A DNA stretch of 64,000 nucleotides from an uncultured Collinsella sp. (GTDB lineage Bacteria > Actinomycetota > Coriobacteriia > Coriobacteriales > Coriobacteriaceae): the NCBI GenBank assembly GCA_958403395.1, contig CATXXF010000004.1, positions 1 through 64,000 on the forward strand, read 5' to 3'. Both the position numbers and the translations under genes were made by a program. A model generated the notes under the pieces. That model was given only the letters and a program-made list of their open reading frames with translations. It searched no databases and was not told the DNA's origin. Below, piece by piece: positions 17,407-25,483 of this stretch. Position 1 is the stretch's first letter. Each line of letters opens with the position of its first letter.

Positions 17407-17811
17407 TTACACGCGGCGACGCTTCTTGGGGCGGCAGCCGTTGTGCGGAATGGGGGTCTTGTCCTGGATGCTCGAGACCTCGAGGCCAGCAGCCTGGAGG
17501 GAGCGGATGGCGGTCTCACGACCGGAGCCGGGGCCCTTGACGAAGACGGAAACCTTCTTCATACCGTGCTCCATGGCCTGCTTGGCAGCAGCCTCGGCAG
17601 CCATCTGAGCAGCGAACGGCGTGGACTTACGGGAGCCCTTGAAGCCCACCTGGCCAGCCGACTTCCAGGAAATGACGTTGCCCTGGGGATCGGTGATCGA
17701 AACGATCGTGTTGTTGAACGTAGAACGAATGTGAGCCTGGCCCACGGAAATGTTCTTACGGTCCGCGCGCTTCAGACGGGCAGCGCGAACGTTTTTCTTA
17801 GCAGTAGCCAT
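17407..17811 (-). CDS. rpsK: 30S ribosomal protein S11
   Basis: This 134-residue small-subunit platform protein contains AHIRSTFNNTIVSITDPQGN and ends in the basic GCRPKKRRRV that is nearly invariant in the family. It sits between rpsM and rpsD with short spacers, as in most bacterial alpha operons. Confidence 0.98.
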   Translation of the reverse strand: MATAKKNVRAARLKRADRKNISVGQAHIRSTFNNTIVSITDPQGNVISWKSAGQVGFKGSRKSTPFAAQMAAEAAAKQAMEHGMKKVSVFVKGPGSGRETAIRSLQAAGLEVSSIQDKTPIPHNGCRPKKRRRV

Positions 17812-17825
17812 CTATCTAGCGCTCC

Positions 17826-18200
17826 TTATTTCTTCTTCTTAGCACCGATCTGACGCTTCGGGCCCTTGCGGGTACGAGCGTTAGTGTGGGTGCGCTGGCC
17901 GCGGACCGGGAGGCCCTTGCGGTGACGAAGGCCGCGGTTGCAGCCGATGTCCATAAGGCGCTTGACGTTCTGGTTGCGCTCACGGCGGAGGTCGCCCTCA
18001 ACCATGATCTGGTTCTTATCGATATAATCGCGGATGGCGTTAACCTCATCCTCGGTGAGGTCCTTAACGCGCGTATCCACGTTAACGTTGCACTCGACGC
18101 AAATCTTCGTCGCAGTGGTGCGGCCGATGCCGTAAATGTAGGTCAGACCGATCTCAACGCGCTTCTCACGCGGGAGGTCGACACCATTAATACGGGCCAA
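17826..18200 (-). CDS. rpsM: 30S ribosomal protein S13
   Basis: This 124-residue head protein of the small subunit starts MARINGVDLPREKRVEIGLT and contains the helix-two-turns-helix region with IYGIGRTTA. The basic tail RGQRTHTNARTRKGPKR contacts the P-site tRNA. It lies 14 bases after rpmJ. Confidence 0.98.
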   Translation of the reverse strand: MARINGVDLPREKRVEIGLTYIYGIGRTTATKICVECNVNVDTRVKDLTEDEVNAIRDYIDKNQIMVEGDLRRERNQNVKRLMDIGCNRGLRHRKGLPVRGQRTHTNARTRKGPKRQIGAKKKK

Positions 18201-18214
18201 CGTAGTCTCCTCTC

Positions 18215-18328
18215 TTAACCCTGACGCTGCTTATGACGGGGGTTCTCGCAAATGACGAGGACCTTGCCATGGCGCCTAATGATTTTGCACTTATCGCACA
18301 TCTTCTTGACCGAAGGACGTACCTTCAT
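18215..18328 (-). CDS. rpmJ: 50S ribosomal protein L36 (zinc type)
   Basis: A 37-residue protein read directly from the minus strand: MKVRPSVKKMCDKCKIIRRH followed by GKVLVICENPRHKQRQG. The CxxC pair plus the later Cys and His form the zinc ribbon of the zinc-dependent (C+) form. GGAAAGAA lies upstream of the ATG. It takes its normal place between infA and rpsM. Confidence 0.96.
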   Translation of the reverse strand: MKVRPSVKKMCDKCKIIRRHGKVLVICENPRHKQRQG

Positions 18329-18478
18329 CGTTCTTCCTTTCGGTAGCGCTCAAACTACTTCCCTACTATCTACTCGCCCAGCCGCAGGCGTTTAAAACTA
18401 TGGCTGGTCTTCACACACAATCCGACCGTAGGTTGAGCTAAGCCTGCAGTCGGAAATGGAGTGCGTGTATGCGTGCCG

Positions 18479-18697
18479 CTATTTGTAGCGATAGGTGATG
18501 CGGCCGCGGGTCAGGTCGTACGGGGAAAGCTCCACGACAACCCTGTCACCGGGGAGAATACGGATGTAATTCATTCGGATCTTGCCAGAAATGTTGCACA
18601 GAACCGAATGACCGTTCTCGAGCTCGACCTTAAACATGGCATTGGGCAGCGGTTCCTTTACCGTACCCTCGAGCTCAATTGCGTCTTCCTTCTTCAC
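18479..18697 (-). CDS. infA: Translation initiation factor IF-1
   Basis: This 72-residue OB-fold protein occupies the ribosomal A site during initiation. KKEDAIELEGTVKEPLPNAM is the family N-terminus and RILPGDRVVVELSPYDLTRG the C-terminal part. I chose the GTG at 18697 because it gives the standard 72 residues. A TTG two codons upstream (18703) has a comparable weak ribosome site and cannot be excluded. A long hairpin lies between map and this gene. The 150-base gap to rpmJ could hold a second promoter. Confidence 0.93.
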   Translation of the reverse strand: MKKEDAIELEGTVKEPLPNAMFKVELENGHSVLCNISGKIRMNYIRILPGDRVVVELSPYDLTRGRITYRYK

Positions 18698-18809
18698 AAG
18701 CAATCATCTTTCTCTAGAAAACGACAGCGATTGAGTATTCTACAACACGTATGCACGCATCGTAATAACTTCGTAATGGCTCCACAACTAAGTGGAACTT
18801 GTTACATTT

Positions 18810-18938
18810 GAAATGTAAAACAAAGCCGTTCCCTGATGCCCAAGATCGCCTTGAAATGAGAAGGCATAGACCTTGGGGTCATGCCTTCGAAATTGAAAGG
18901 CGAGGTTGGGCATCAGGGGGCGGCGACTTTTACATTTC
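18810..18938. repeat. 129-bp inverted-repeat element between map and infA
   Basis: GAAATGTAAAA (18810-18820) pairs with TTTTACATTTC (18928-18938). Inside it CCCTGATGCCCAA pairs with TTGGGCATCAGGG, then TCGCCTT with AAGGCGA, GAAGGCAT with ATGCCTTC, and GACC with GGTC around a TTGG loop. The whole piece can fold into one long stem. The right end overlaps the last codons and stop of map. This looks like a small palindromic element or a processed intergenic RNA rather than a simple terminator. Confidence 0.7.
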
Positions 18939-19718
18939 ACCGCCTTGCAAGGAACACCAAGCACCTTGGGCATCCGTGGTGAGAATCACCGGACCGTCAT
19001 TGGTAATGGCGACGGTGTTCTCGTAGTGCGCGGCGGGCAGGTGGTCGTTGGTCGTAACAATCCAACCGTCGGAGCCCGTGCTCACATGGTTGGAACCCAT
19101 CGTAACCATCGGCTCGATGGCAATGACCATGCCGGCCTGGAGGCGAACGCCCCTCCCCTTCTTTCCATAGTTGGGAACATTGGGGTCCTCGTGCATCACG
19201 CGGCCAATGCCATGGCCCACATAATCACGAAGCACGCCGTAACCGTGAGACTCGGCGAGGGACTGAACGGCATAACCGACGTCCCCGATATGGTTACCGG
19301 GAACAGCCTGCTCGATGGCAGCCTTAAGGCAATCACGCGTGACCTCGCACAAAGCCTTGGCTTCGGGCGTGGGGGTGCCGACGAAAAACGTCCAAGCGTT
19401 ATCGCCGACCCAACCGTCGACAACGGCTCCCGTATCGATGGAGATGATATCGCCATCGCGCAGGATCATGTCGGGGTTGGGAATACCGTGGACCACGGCA
19501 TCGTTGATCGATGCGCAAATGGTCCCCGGGAACCCGCCGTAACCCTTAAAGGCCGGGGTGCCGCCATGCATGCGGATAATCTGCTCCGCGAGCTGATCGA
19601 GCTCAAAAGTCGAAACGCCGGGGCGCACCATGGCTCCAACGTGGCGGAGCGCCATCTTAGATAGCGCTCCTGCCTTCTTCATCTGCTCGATTTGCGTTGC
19701 AGACTTAATCTTGATCAT
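18930..19718 (-). CDS. map: Type I methionine aminopeptidase
   Basis: This 262-residue metalloenzyme removes the N-terminal methionine. Family residues appear in VVHGIP, in DIISIDTGAVVDGWVGDNAW with the first metal aspartates, in YVGHGIGRVMHEDPNVPNYG with the metal histidine, and in AGMVIAIEPMV with a glutamate ligand. Its ATG overlaps the adk stop by four bases (ATGA), so the two are translationally coupled. The 3' end runs into an inverted-repeat element, so the last few residues may differ from relatives. Confidence 0.96.
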   Translation of the reverse strand: MIKIKSATQIEQMKKAGALSKMALRHVGAMVRPGVSTFELDQLAEQIIRMHGGTPAFKGYGGFPGTICASINDAVVHGIPNPDMILRDGDIISIDTGAVVDGWVGDNAWTFFVGTPTPEAKALCEVTRDCLKAAIEQAVPGNHIGDVGYAVQSLAESHGYGVLRDYVGHGIGRVMHEDPNVPNYGKKGRGVRLQAGMVIAIEPMVTMGSNHVSTGSDGWIVTTNDHLPAAHYENTVAITNDGPVILTTDAQGAWCSLQGGEM

Positions 19719-20341
19719 AGACCGAGAGCCTCTTTGACATCCCCGTACACGGTCTCGCGAGCCTGGTCACCGTTGACCGACTTGAGCAGACCCTGGCCAC
19801 GATAGTAGTCGACGAGCGGGCTCGTGGACTTCTCGTAGACGTCGAGACGGTTCTTAATGGTCTCGGGCTTGTCGTCGTCGCGCTGATACATCTCGCCACC
19901 ACACTTGGGGCAGGTAGCATCGGCAGCGGTGCCGGTGTAACCGCAGGCGCGGCAGGTGCGACGCGAAGACAGACGGTCGATGATGACCTCGGGGGCCACG
20001 TCGACCAGAAGGGCGCAGTCGATCTCGCGACCCATGGCGGAGAGCTCGGAATCGAGCGTCACAGCCTGGGCGGTGTTGCGCGGGAAGCCGTCGAGGATGA
20101 AGCCCTGCTGGGCGTCATCGGCGGCAAGGCGCTCCTTGACAAGGTCGATCACGAGCTGGTCGGGAACGAGCTCGCCAGCGTCCATGTACTTCTTAGCCTG
20201 AATACCAAGCTCGGTGCCACCCTTGACGGCAGCACGCAGCAGGTCGCCCGTGGAAATGTGGGCGACGCCAAACTCGGCGACGAGCTCCTGTGCGACGGTG
20301 CCCTTACCGGCACCCGGAGCTCCGAGCAATACGAGGTTCAT
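19715..20341 (-). CDS. adk: Adenylate kinase
   Basis: This 208-residue enzyme interconverts ATP+AMP and 2 ADP. It has the P-loop GAPGAGKGT, the NMP-binding region ISTGDLLRAA, DGFPRN, and a zinc-binding LID with CRACGYTGTAADATCPKC (four cysteines), typical of Gram-positives. The start MNLVLLG has GGAGGA six bases upstream. It lies between secY and map, as in many bacterial spc regions. Confidence 0.97.
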   Translation of the reverse strand: MNLVLLGAPGAGKGTVAQELVAEFGVAHISTGDLLRAAVKGGTELGIQAKKYMDAGELVPDQLVIDLVKERLAADDAQQGFILDGFPRNTAQAVTLDSELSAMGREIDCALLVDVAPEVIIDRLSSRRTCRACGYTGTAADATCPKCGGEMYQRDDDKPETIKNRLDVYEKSTSPLVDYYRGQGLLKSVNGDQARETVYGDVKEALGL

Positions 20342-20359
20342 GAGCAATCCTCCTCTAGC

Positions 20360-21646
20360 CTATTTAAAGAATCCATCGTAATCATACATCTTGATCTGGC
20401 CTTCGAGCTTATCGACCGTGTCGAGCACGACGCCGACCATGATGAGGATGGACGTGCCGCCAAATGCCTGAATCAGCTGGTTACCCGTGAAGGAGAAGAT
20501 GATCGAAGGCACGATGGCGATGAGCGCCAAAAAGACAGCGCTGGGAAGCGTGATCTTGTTGAGCGCGTTCTTGATGTAGGCCGCGGTAGCCCTACCCGGA
20601 CGCACGCCCGGAATAAAGCCGCCCTGCTTCTTAAGGTTGTCGGCCGTGTCATCGGGGTTGAACACCATGGAGGTGTAGAAGTACGCGAAGAACACGATGA
20701 GGACAACGTTAAGCACCCAGTTGAGCCAGCCGCGCGAAAGCGCAGAGGCAACTGCCTGAATCCAGCCGATGCCGGGGAAGAACACGGCAATCTGAGCCGG
20801 GAAGTACAGCAGCGCCGAAGCGAAGATGATCGGCACGACACCCGCGGTGTTGACCTTGATGGGCAGGTAGGTGGTCTGGCCACCCATCATGCGACGGCCC
20901 ACGACGCGCTTAGCGTAGGAGACCGGGATGCGGCGCTGGCCGCGCTCAAGGAAAACAATCAGCGGGATAACCAGCAGGATGATGGCGCAGATGATCACCA
21001 TGGTGATGATGCCACCGGCATTGCCCTCGGTGCTGGAGAAGATAGCCTGCGGCAGACCGGCCATGATGTTCGCGAAGATGATCAGCGACATGCCATTGCC
21101 GATACCGCGCTGGGTGATGAGCTCACCAATCCACATGATCAGCATGGCGCCCGCGGTGAGTGTACCGACGATCATGAGGTCGAAGATGATCTCGGGAGCG
21201 CCGGCGCCATTGAAGCTGATGCCGAAGCTCTTAAAGAGGAAGAGGTAACCCACGGAGTTGAGGATTGCCAGAGCCAGGGTGAGGTAACGCGAATACTGCG
21301 TAATCTTGGTCTGACCGACCTCGCCCTCGCGGGCAAGCTCATGCAGGGAAGGCACGACGGCCTGGAGCATCTGGAGGATGATCGAGCTGGTGATGTAAGG
21401 CATGATGCCCAGCGAAAACACCGACACATAGCTCAACGCACCGCCAGAGAAAAGATTCAGGAGGGCCATAGCACCTGCGGCGACCGAATTGTTATCGGTC
21501 GAGAAAAGGCCCAGCATCCCCTGGAAGGGAATGCCGGGCACAGGAACGTGCGCACCAATGCGGTACACGACGAGCATAGCTATGGTAAAAAGAATCTTTT
21601 CGCGCAATTCTTTGATGCGGAAAGCATTCTTAAGACCATTTAGCAC
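20360..21646 (-). CDS. secY: Preprotein translocase subunit SecY
   Basis: This 428-residue channel protein has about ten membrane segments. It starts MLNGLKNAFRIKELREKILF and contains the family segment GIMPYITSSIILQML and RGIGNGMSLIIFANI. The start is a GTG that overlaps the rplO stop by seven bases. The C-terminal cytoplasmic tail ends MYDYDGFFK. SecE and SecG are not in the window. Confidence 0.97.
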   Translation of the reverse strand: MLNGLKNAFRIKELREKILFTIAMLVVYRIGAHVPVPGIPFQGMLGLFSTDNNSVAAGAMALLNLFSGGALSYVSVFSLGIMPYITSSIILQMLQAVVPSLHELAREGEVGQTKITQYSRYLTLALAILNSVGYLFLFKSFGISFNGAGAPEIIFDLMIVGTLTAGAMLIMWIGELITQRGIGNGMSLIIFANIMAGLPQAIFSSTEGNAGGIITMVIICAIILLVIPLIVFLERGQRRIPVSYAKRVVGRRMMGGQTTYLPIKVNTAGVVPIIFASALLYFPAQIAVFFPGIGWIQAVASALSRGWLNWVLNVVLIVFFAYFYTSMVFNPDDTADNLKKQGGFIPGVRPGRATAAYIKNALNKITLPSAVFLALIAIVPSIIFSFTGNQLIQAFGGTSILIMVGVVLDTVDKLEGQIKMYDYDGFFK

Positions 21647-22089
21647 GGCAGCTCGACCTTTCCGCCGGCGGCCTCGATCTTGGCCTGCGCAGAAGCGCTG
21701 ACCTTGTCGACCTTGACCGTGAACTTCTTGGTGAGCTCACCATTGCCGAGCACCTTGACGGGCTCGAACTCGCTCTTGGTGATGCGAGCGGCCTTAAGAG
21801 CGGCACCGTCGATCACAGCGCCGTCCTCGAACTTACGCTCGAGACGCTCAACGTTAACAGCGGTGTACTCGATACGACGGGGGTTACGGAAGCCCGGAAG
21901 CTTGGGCAGGCGCATAGCCAGCGGAGTCTGGCCACCCTCGAAGCCGGCACCCTTGGTGCCGCCAGAGCGGGAACCCTGGCCCTTCTGACCGCGGCCAGAA
22001 GTGGTGCCGTGACCCGAAGAATTGCCACGGCCGACGCGCTTGCGGTTCTTGGTGGAACCGGGCGCGGGAGTAAGATCGTGAAGCTGCAT
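21640..22089 (-). CDS. rplO: 50S ribosomal protein L15
   Basis: This 149-residue protein starts MQLHDLTPAPGSTKNRKRVG and has the glycine-rich GNSSGHGTTSGRGQKGQGSR segment of the family. It follows rpmD by three bases and its end overlaps the secY start, so the genes are tightly coupled. Confidence 0.98.
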   Translation of the reverse strand: MQLHDLTPAPGSTKNRKRVGRGNSSGHGTTSGRGQKGQGSRSGGTKGAGFEGGQTPLAMRLPKLPGFRNPRRIEYTAVNVERLERKFEDGAVIDGAALKAARITKSEFEPVKVLGNGELTKKFTVKVDKVSASAQAKIEAAGGKVELPC

Positions 22090-22092
22090 TTG

Positions 22093-22275
22093 CTACTCCT
22101 CTACAATCTCGACAAGGTGCTTGACCTTGAAGATCATGCCGCGGACGGACTCGTTGTCAGCAATCTCGCGAACCTCGCGGATCCTGTGGAGACCGAGGGC
22201 ACGGACAGTACGGACCTGGTCCTGCTTGCAACCGTTGGTGCTGCGGACCTGCTTGATCTTGATGGTGTCAGCCAT
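22093..22275 (-). CDS. rpmD: 50S ribosomal protein L30
   Basis: A 60-residue large-subunit protein: IKIKQVRSTNGCKQDQVRTV followed by RALGLHRIREVREIADNESV. It is the standard short bacterial L30, two bases after rpsE and three before rplO. Confidence 0.97.
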   Translation of the reverse strand: MADTIKIKQVRSTNGCKQDQVRTVRALGLHRIREVREIADNESVRGMIFKVKHLVEIVEE

Positions 22276-22277
22276 GC

Positions 22278-22802
22278 TTAGTTCTCCTTACCGACGAACA
22301 TCTCGGAGACCGTCAGGCCACGGCGAGCCGCGACGTCCTCAGGGCTGGAGAGCTCCTTGAGGCCCTCGACGGCAGCCTTGATGATGTTGAGGCCGTTGTC
22401 GGTACCGAGGGACTTGGACAGGACGTTCTTGATGCCAGCAAGCTCAAAGAGGGGACGCACAGCGCCGCCGGCGATAACGCCGGTACCCTCGACAGCGGGC
22501 TTGATGATGATGCGGCCGGCACCAAAGTGGCCGAGAACCTCGTGCGGGATGGTGCCCTGCTCGGTCACCGGCACGTGGAACATGTTCTTCTTGGCATCGA
22601 GAGATGCCTTGGAGATGGCCATGGGCACCTCAGCGGACTTGCCCATGCCAACGCCGACGTTGCCCTTGCCGTCGCCAACGACGACGAGAGCGACGAGGCT
22701 CATGCGACGACCACCCTTGACGGTCTTCGACACGCGGTTGATGTAAACGACGCGCTCCTCGAACTCGGAGGCCTCGCGCTGCTGCTTCTGATTACGAGCC
22801 AT
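22278..22802 (-). CDS. rpsE: 30S ribosomal protein S5
   Basis: This 174-residue decoding-fidelity protein has the N-terminal double-stranded-RNA-binding-like domain (FEERVVYINRVSKTVKGGRR, then MSLVALVVVGDGKGNVGVGM) and the C-terminal domain with GTGVIAGGAVRPLFELAGIK. Order and spacing are those of a normal spc operon. Confidence 0.98.
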   Translation of the reverse strand: MARNQKQQREASEFEERVVYINRVSKTVKGGRRMSLVALVVVGDGKGNVGVGMGKSAEVPMAISKASLDAKKNMFHVPVTEQGTIPHEVLGHFGAGRIIIKPAVEGTGVIAGGAVRPLFELAGIKNVLSKSLGTDNGLNIIKAAVEGLKELSSPEDVAARRGLTVSEMFVGKEN

Positions 22803-22816
22803 GTGCTACATACCTC

Positions 22817-23185
22817 CTAGAACTCGAGACCGGCGGCACGAGCACCGTCGGCGAGGGCCTTGACGCGGCCATGGTAGATACGGCCACCGCGATCGAAGGC
22901 GACCTTGGTAATGCCGGCCTCGACGGCGCGCTTGCCAACGAGCTGACCGACCTTCTCCGCAGCCTCCTTGTTCGAGGTGTGGGTGCCCTTGAACTCGGCC
23001 TCGAGGGTCGAGGCAGAGACGAGCGTTAGGCTGGAGCCCTTGCTGTCATCGATGATCTGGGCATAGATGTTGGCGTTAGTACGGGTCACGCGAAGACGCG
23101 GACGCTCGGAGGTACCCGAGACCTTGCCGCGAACACGACGCTGACGACGCTTGAGGCCTTCCAGCTTCGCCTTATGCTTGTTCAT
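22817..23185 (-). CDS. rplR: 50S ribosomal protein L18
   Basis: This 122-residue 5S rRNA-binding protein starts MNKHKAKLEGLKRRQRRVRG and contains RPRLRVTRTNANIYAQIIDD and the C-terminal FDRGGRIYHGRVKALADGAR. A GC-rich hairpin, CCAGCACC/GGTGCTGG, at 23214-23235 lies in the gap to rplF upstream. Confidence 0.98.
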   Translation of the reverse strand: MNKHKAKLEGLKRRQRRVRGKVSGTSERPRLRVTRTNANIYAQIIDDSKGSSLTLVSASTLEAEFKGTHTSNKEAAEKVGQLVGKRAVEAGITKVAFDRGGRIYHGRVKALADGARAAGLEF

Positions 23186-23260
23186 ACGTAAACTCCTAAA
23201 AAGGTTGATCTTGCCAGCACCTGACGGGGTGCTGGTCTTATGCGAGTGAGTCGGTTACGA

Positions 23261-23797
23261 CTACTTGGCGGCCTTACCCAGCTTGCGGCGGATGTGCTCG
23301 CCAACGTAGTGGATACCCTTGCCCTTGTAAGGCTCGGGAGGACGATGGCCGCGGATCTCAGCGGCGATCTGACCGACCTGCTGCTTGTTGATACCCTTGA
23401 CGTTCACGTGGGTGTTGTCGGGAACCTCGAAGGTGATGCCCTCGGGAGCCTCGACGATCACGGGGTGCGAGAAGCCCAGGGAGAACTCGAGGTTCTTGCC
23501 CTTCTGCTGCACGCGGTAACCGACGCCGGCGAGCTCGAGCTTCTTCTCGAAGCCCTCGGAAACGCCAACAACCATGTTGTGGATGAGGGCGCGGGTGAGG
23601 CCGTGGCGGGCACGGGTCTCACGCTCGTCGTCGGGACGGGAAACGGTGAGGACGTTGTCCTCGACGTTGATAGCGAGCTTCTCAAAGACATCGAGCTCGA
23701 GCTGGCCCTTGGGGCCCTTGACGACAACGTTGTTGCCGTTGACTGCCACTTCGACTCCGGCGGGAATCTGGACAGGCTTATTACCGATACGAGACAC
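23261..23797 (-). CDS. rplF: 50S ribosomal protein L6
   Basis: This 178-residue protein has two related domains. It starts MSRIGNKPVQIPAGVEV and ends with the signature PEPYKGKGIHYVGEHIRRKL. It lies near the factor-binding site of the large subunit. Length and order are normal. Confidence 0.98.
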   Translation of the reverse strand: MSRIGNKPVQIPAGVEVAVNGNNVVVKGPKGQLELDVFEKLAINVEDNVLTVSRPDDERETRARHGLTRALIHNMVVGVSEGFEKKLELAGVGYRVQQKGKNLEFSLGFSHPVIVEAPEGITFEVPDNTHVNVKGINKQQVGQIAAEIRGHRPPEPYKGKGIHYVGEHIRRKLGKAAK

Positions 23798-23830
23798 GGT
23801 GATCTCCTTTCCTTCTACCTACCGAGCGAA

Positions 23831-24229
23831 TTACCAGACGTAAGCGATGATCTCGCCGCCGACGTTGTGCTTGCGAGCATCGCGGTCGGTCATGACGCCA
23901 TGGCTGGTGGAAATAATGGCGGTACCAAGGCCACCGCGGACGCGGGGCATGTCGGCAACGCCGGTGTACTTACGCAGGCCCGGCTTGGAAATGCGGCGGA
24001 TGCCGTTGATGACCTTAGCCTTCTTGGGACCATACTTAAGCGTGATGTGCAGAGTCTTCTGGGGAACGGTGTCCTCGACATCGTAGCCCTCGATGTAGCC
24101 CTCCTCGTGCAGAACACGAGCGATCTCGACGAGCTTCTTGCTGCTCGGCATGGAGACCGTGGCCTTGTTCACAGAGTTAGCGTTACGGATGCGCGTAAGC
24201 ATATCTGCGATCGGGTCTGTAAGGTTCAT
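23831..24229 (-). CDS. rpsH: 30S ribosomal protein S8
   Basis: This 132-residue 16S rRNA-binding protein starts MNLTDPIADMLTRIRNANS and ends GGLGTAIISTSHGVMTDRDA followed by a short tail, the family C-terminal motif. S8 represses the spc operon in E. coli by binding near rplE. Whether that holds here, where rplE heads the unit, is open. Confidence 0.98.
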   Translation of the reverse strand: MNLTDPIADMLTRIRNANSVNKATVSMPSSKKLVEIARVLHEEGYIEGYDVEDTVPQKTLHITLKYGPKKAKVINGIRRISKPGLRKYTGVADMPRVRGGLGTAIISTSHGVMTDRDARKHNVGGEIIAYVW

Positions 24230-24348
24230 ACAGATTCTCCTTCGTTCTTGATGAACACGTGCTCTTGGTTCTTCGCCGCCCTTAACGGCAAAGCCTTTTT
24301 AGCGCGTTTTCCCTGTTCCAAACTGATGCTTGAAACGCTGGTAGTGAC

Positions 24349-24534
24349 TTACCAGCTGGCCTTCTTAACGCCGGGAAGCTCGCCCTTGAGTGCAAGCTCG
24401 CGGAAGCAGACACGGCACAGGCCGAACTTGCGGTACACAGAGTGCGGACGGCCGCAGCGCTGGCAGCGCGTGTACTCACGAGTAGAGAATTTCTGCTTGC
24501 GATTGCACTTGACGATCATCGATGTCTTAGCCAC
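24349..24534 (-). CDS. rpsN: 30S ribosomal protein S14, zinc type
   Basis: A 61-residue short S14 with the zinc ribbon CQRCGRPHSVYRKFGLCRVC, the zinc-dependent form (rpsZ). It ends LPGVKKASW, typical of the family. It lies 79 bases after rplE, with a hairpin at 24569-24598 between them. Confidence 0.97.
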   Translation of the reverse strand: MAKTSMIVKCNRKQKFSTREYTRCQRCGRPHSVYRKFGLCRVCFRELALKGELPGVKKASW

Positions 24535-24568
24535 TTATATCCTCCTCACATAGAGTATTGTTCGCCCC

Positions 24569-24598
24569 AAGCGCCGCCCCCTTGTGGGAACGGCGCTT
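24569..24598. other. Hairpin between rplE and rpsN
   Basis: AAGCGCCG and CGGCGCTT form an 8-bp stem with a 14-base loop and no T run. It could be an RNA-processing site or a protein-binding site inside the operon. Confidence 0.45.
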
Positions 24599-24613
24599 AT
24601 AGGGCAGGTGAAC

Positions 24614-25171
24614 CTATTTCTTGAACGGGAAACCGAAGGCGTCCAGAAGGGCCTTGGCCTCCTCATCGGTGTTGGCGGTGGTCACGAAAGTGATGTCCAT
24701 ACCACGCTGGTGATCGACGGAGTCGAAGTCGATCTCGGGGAAGATGAGCTGCTCGGTGACGCCCATGGAGAAGTTACCACGGCCGTCGAAGCTCTTGGCG
24801 GAGATACCGCGGAAGTCGCGGATACGAGGGATCGCGACGGAGGTCAGACGATCGAAGAACTCCCACATACGGTCGCCACGCAGGGTAACCTTGCAGCCGA
24901 TCGGCATACCAGCGCGCAGGCGGAAGGTAGCGATGGACTTGCGGGCACGGGTGATCATCGGCTGCTGGCCGGTGATGGCGCGCAGGTCGCGCACGGCACC
25001 GTCGATGGCCTTGGAATCGGTAGCGGCCTCGCCGACACCCATGTTCACGACGATCTTCTCAAACTTGGGGATCATCATGACGTTCTCGTACTGGAACTTG
25101 TCCTGAAGCTGCTGCTTGACCTCGTTGTTGTACTTGGTCTTCAGACGCGGCACATACTTCTCTTCTGCCAT
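24614..25171 (-). CDS. rplE: 50S ribosomal protein L5
   Basis: This 185-residue 5S rRNA-binding protein starts PRLKTKYNNEVKQQLQDKF and contains IPKFEKIVVNMGVGEAATDS and ITRARKSIATFRLRAGMPIG. It is complete, with AAGAAGGAG before the ATG. Unusually, it is the first gene of the run: rplX is normally directly upstream, but here a 312-base gap and then xdhC follow. A promoter-like pair at 25309-25337 suggests independent transcription. Confidence 0.97.
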   Translation of the reverse strand: MAEEKYVPRLKTKYNNEVKQQLQDKFQYENVMMIPKFEKIVVNMGVGEAATDSKAIDGAVRDLRAITGQQPMITRARKSIATFRLRAGMPIGCKVTLRGDRMWEFFDRLTSVAIPRIRDFRGISAKSFDGRGNFSMGVTEQLIFPEIDFDSVDHQRGMDITFVTTANTDEEAKALLDAFGFPFKK

Positions 25172-25308
25172 TGTTCACTCCTTCTTGGGGTTTTAAGCAC
25201 GGGGCGTGGCCACGATGGGTTGTCCTCGTGCCTCCTGGCTGCATCCGCGCCGCTCATGGCATTTCGCGGTTTGGACTCGACGCAGCAGGAGCCGACAAAA
25301 CAATCGGT

Positions 25309-25337
25309 ACTATACGCGCATCGGGAGCGTATTTCCA
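25309..25337 (-). promoter_or_regulatory. Candidate promoter for the rplE-rplQ ribosomal run
   Basis: On the minus strand TGGAAA (25332-25337) and TATAGT (25309-25314) are 17 bases apart, matching -35 and -10 consensus at 4/6 and 5/6. Transcription would start about 130 bases before rplE. Confidence 0.55.
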
Positions 25338-25398
25338 GAAAAACCTCGTCTGCCTGCACAACTCCACAACTCCCCCGCACAAATTGATCCCAAAAAGC

Positions 25399-25466
25399 AG
25401 TTGCGGTGAAATAGGGACTGTTGGGCGGCCTAACAGGCTTAAACAATCCGTATTTCACCGTAACTT
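25399..25466. repeat. GTGAAATAC-type palindromic repeat, copy 1
   Basis: CAGTTGCGGTGAAATAGGG on the left and CCGTATTTCACCGTAACTTA on the right form an imperfect hairpin. It is clearly the same family as the perfect copy at 28184-28252. It sits 18 bases past the xdhC stop. Confidence 0.8.
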
Positions 25467-25483
25467 AATTGGTGGGGATGCGA

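Larger units (their letters stand above)
25172..25483. other. Gap between rplE and xdhC
   Basis: No gene is seen. It holds a candidate rplE promoter (25309-25337), a leader of about 130 bases, and a palindromic intergenic repeat (25399-25466). No remnant of rplX or another ribosomal gene is recognisable in any frame. Confidence 0.6.

Noticed and set aside
25141..25458. Truncated rplX gene upstream of rplE
   Set aside because: None of the frames resembles L24, and the sequence is explained by a promoter, a leader and a palindromic repeat.
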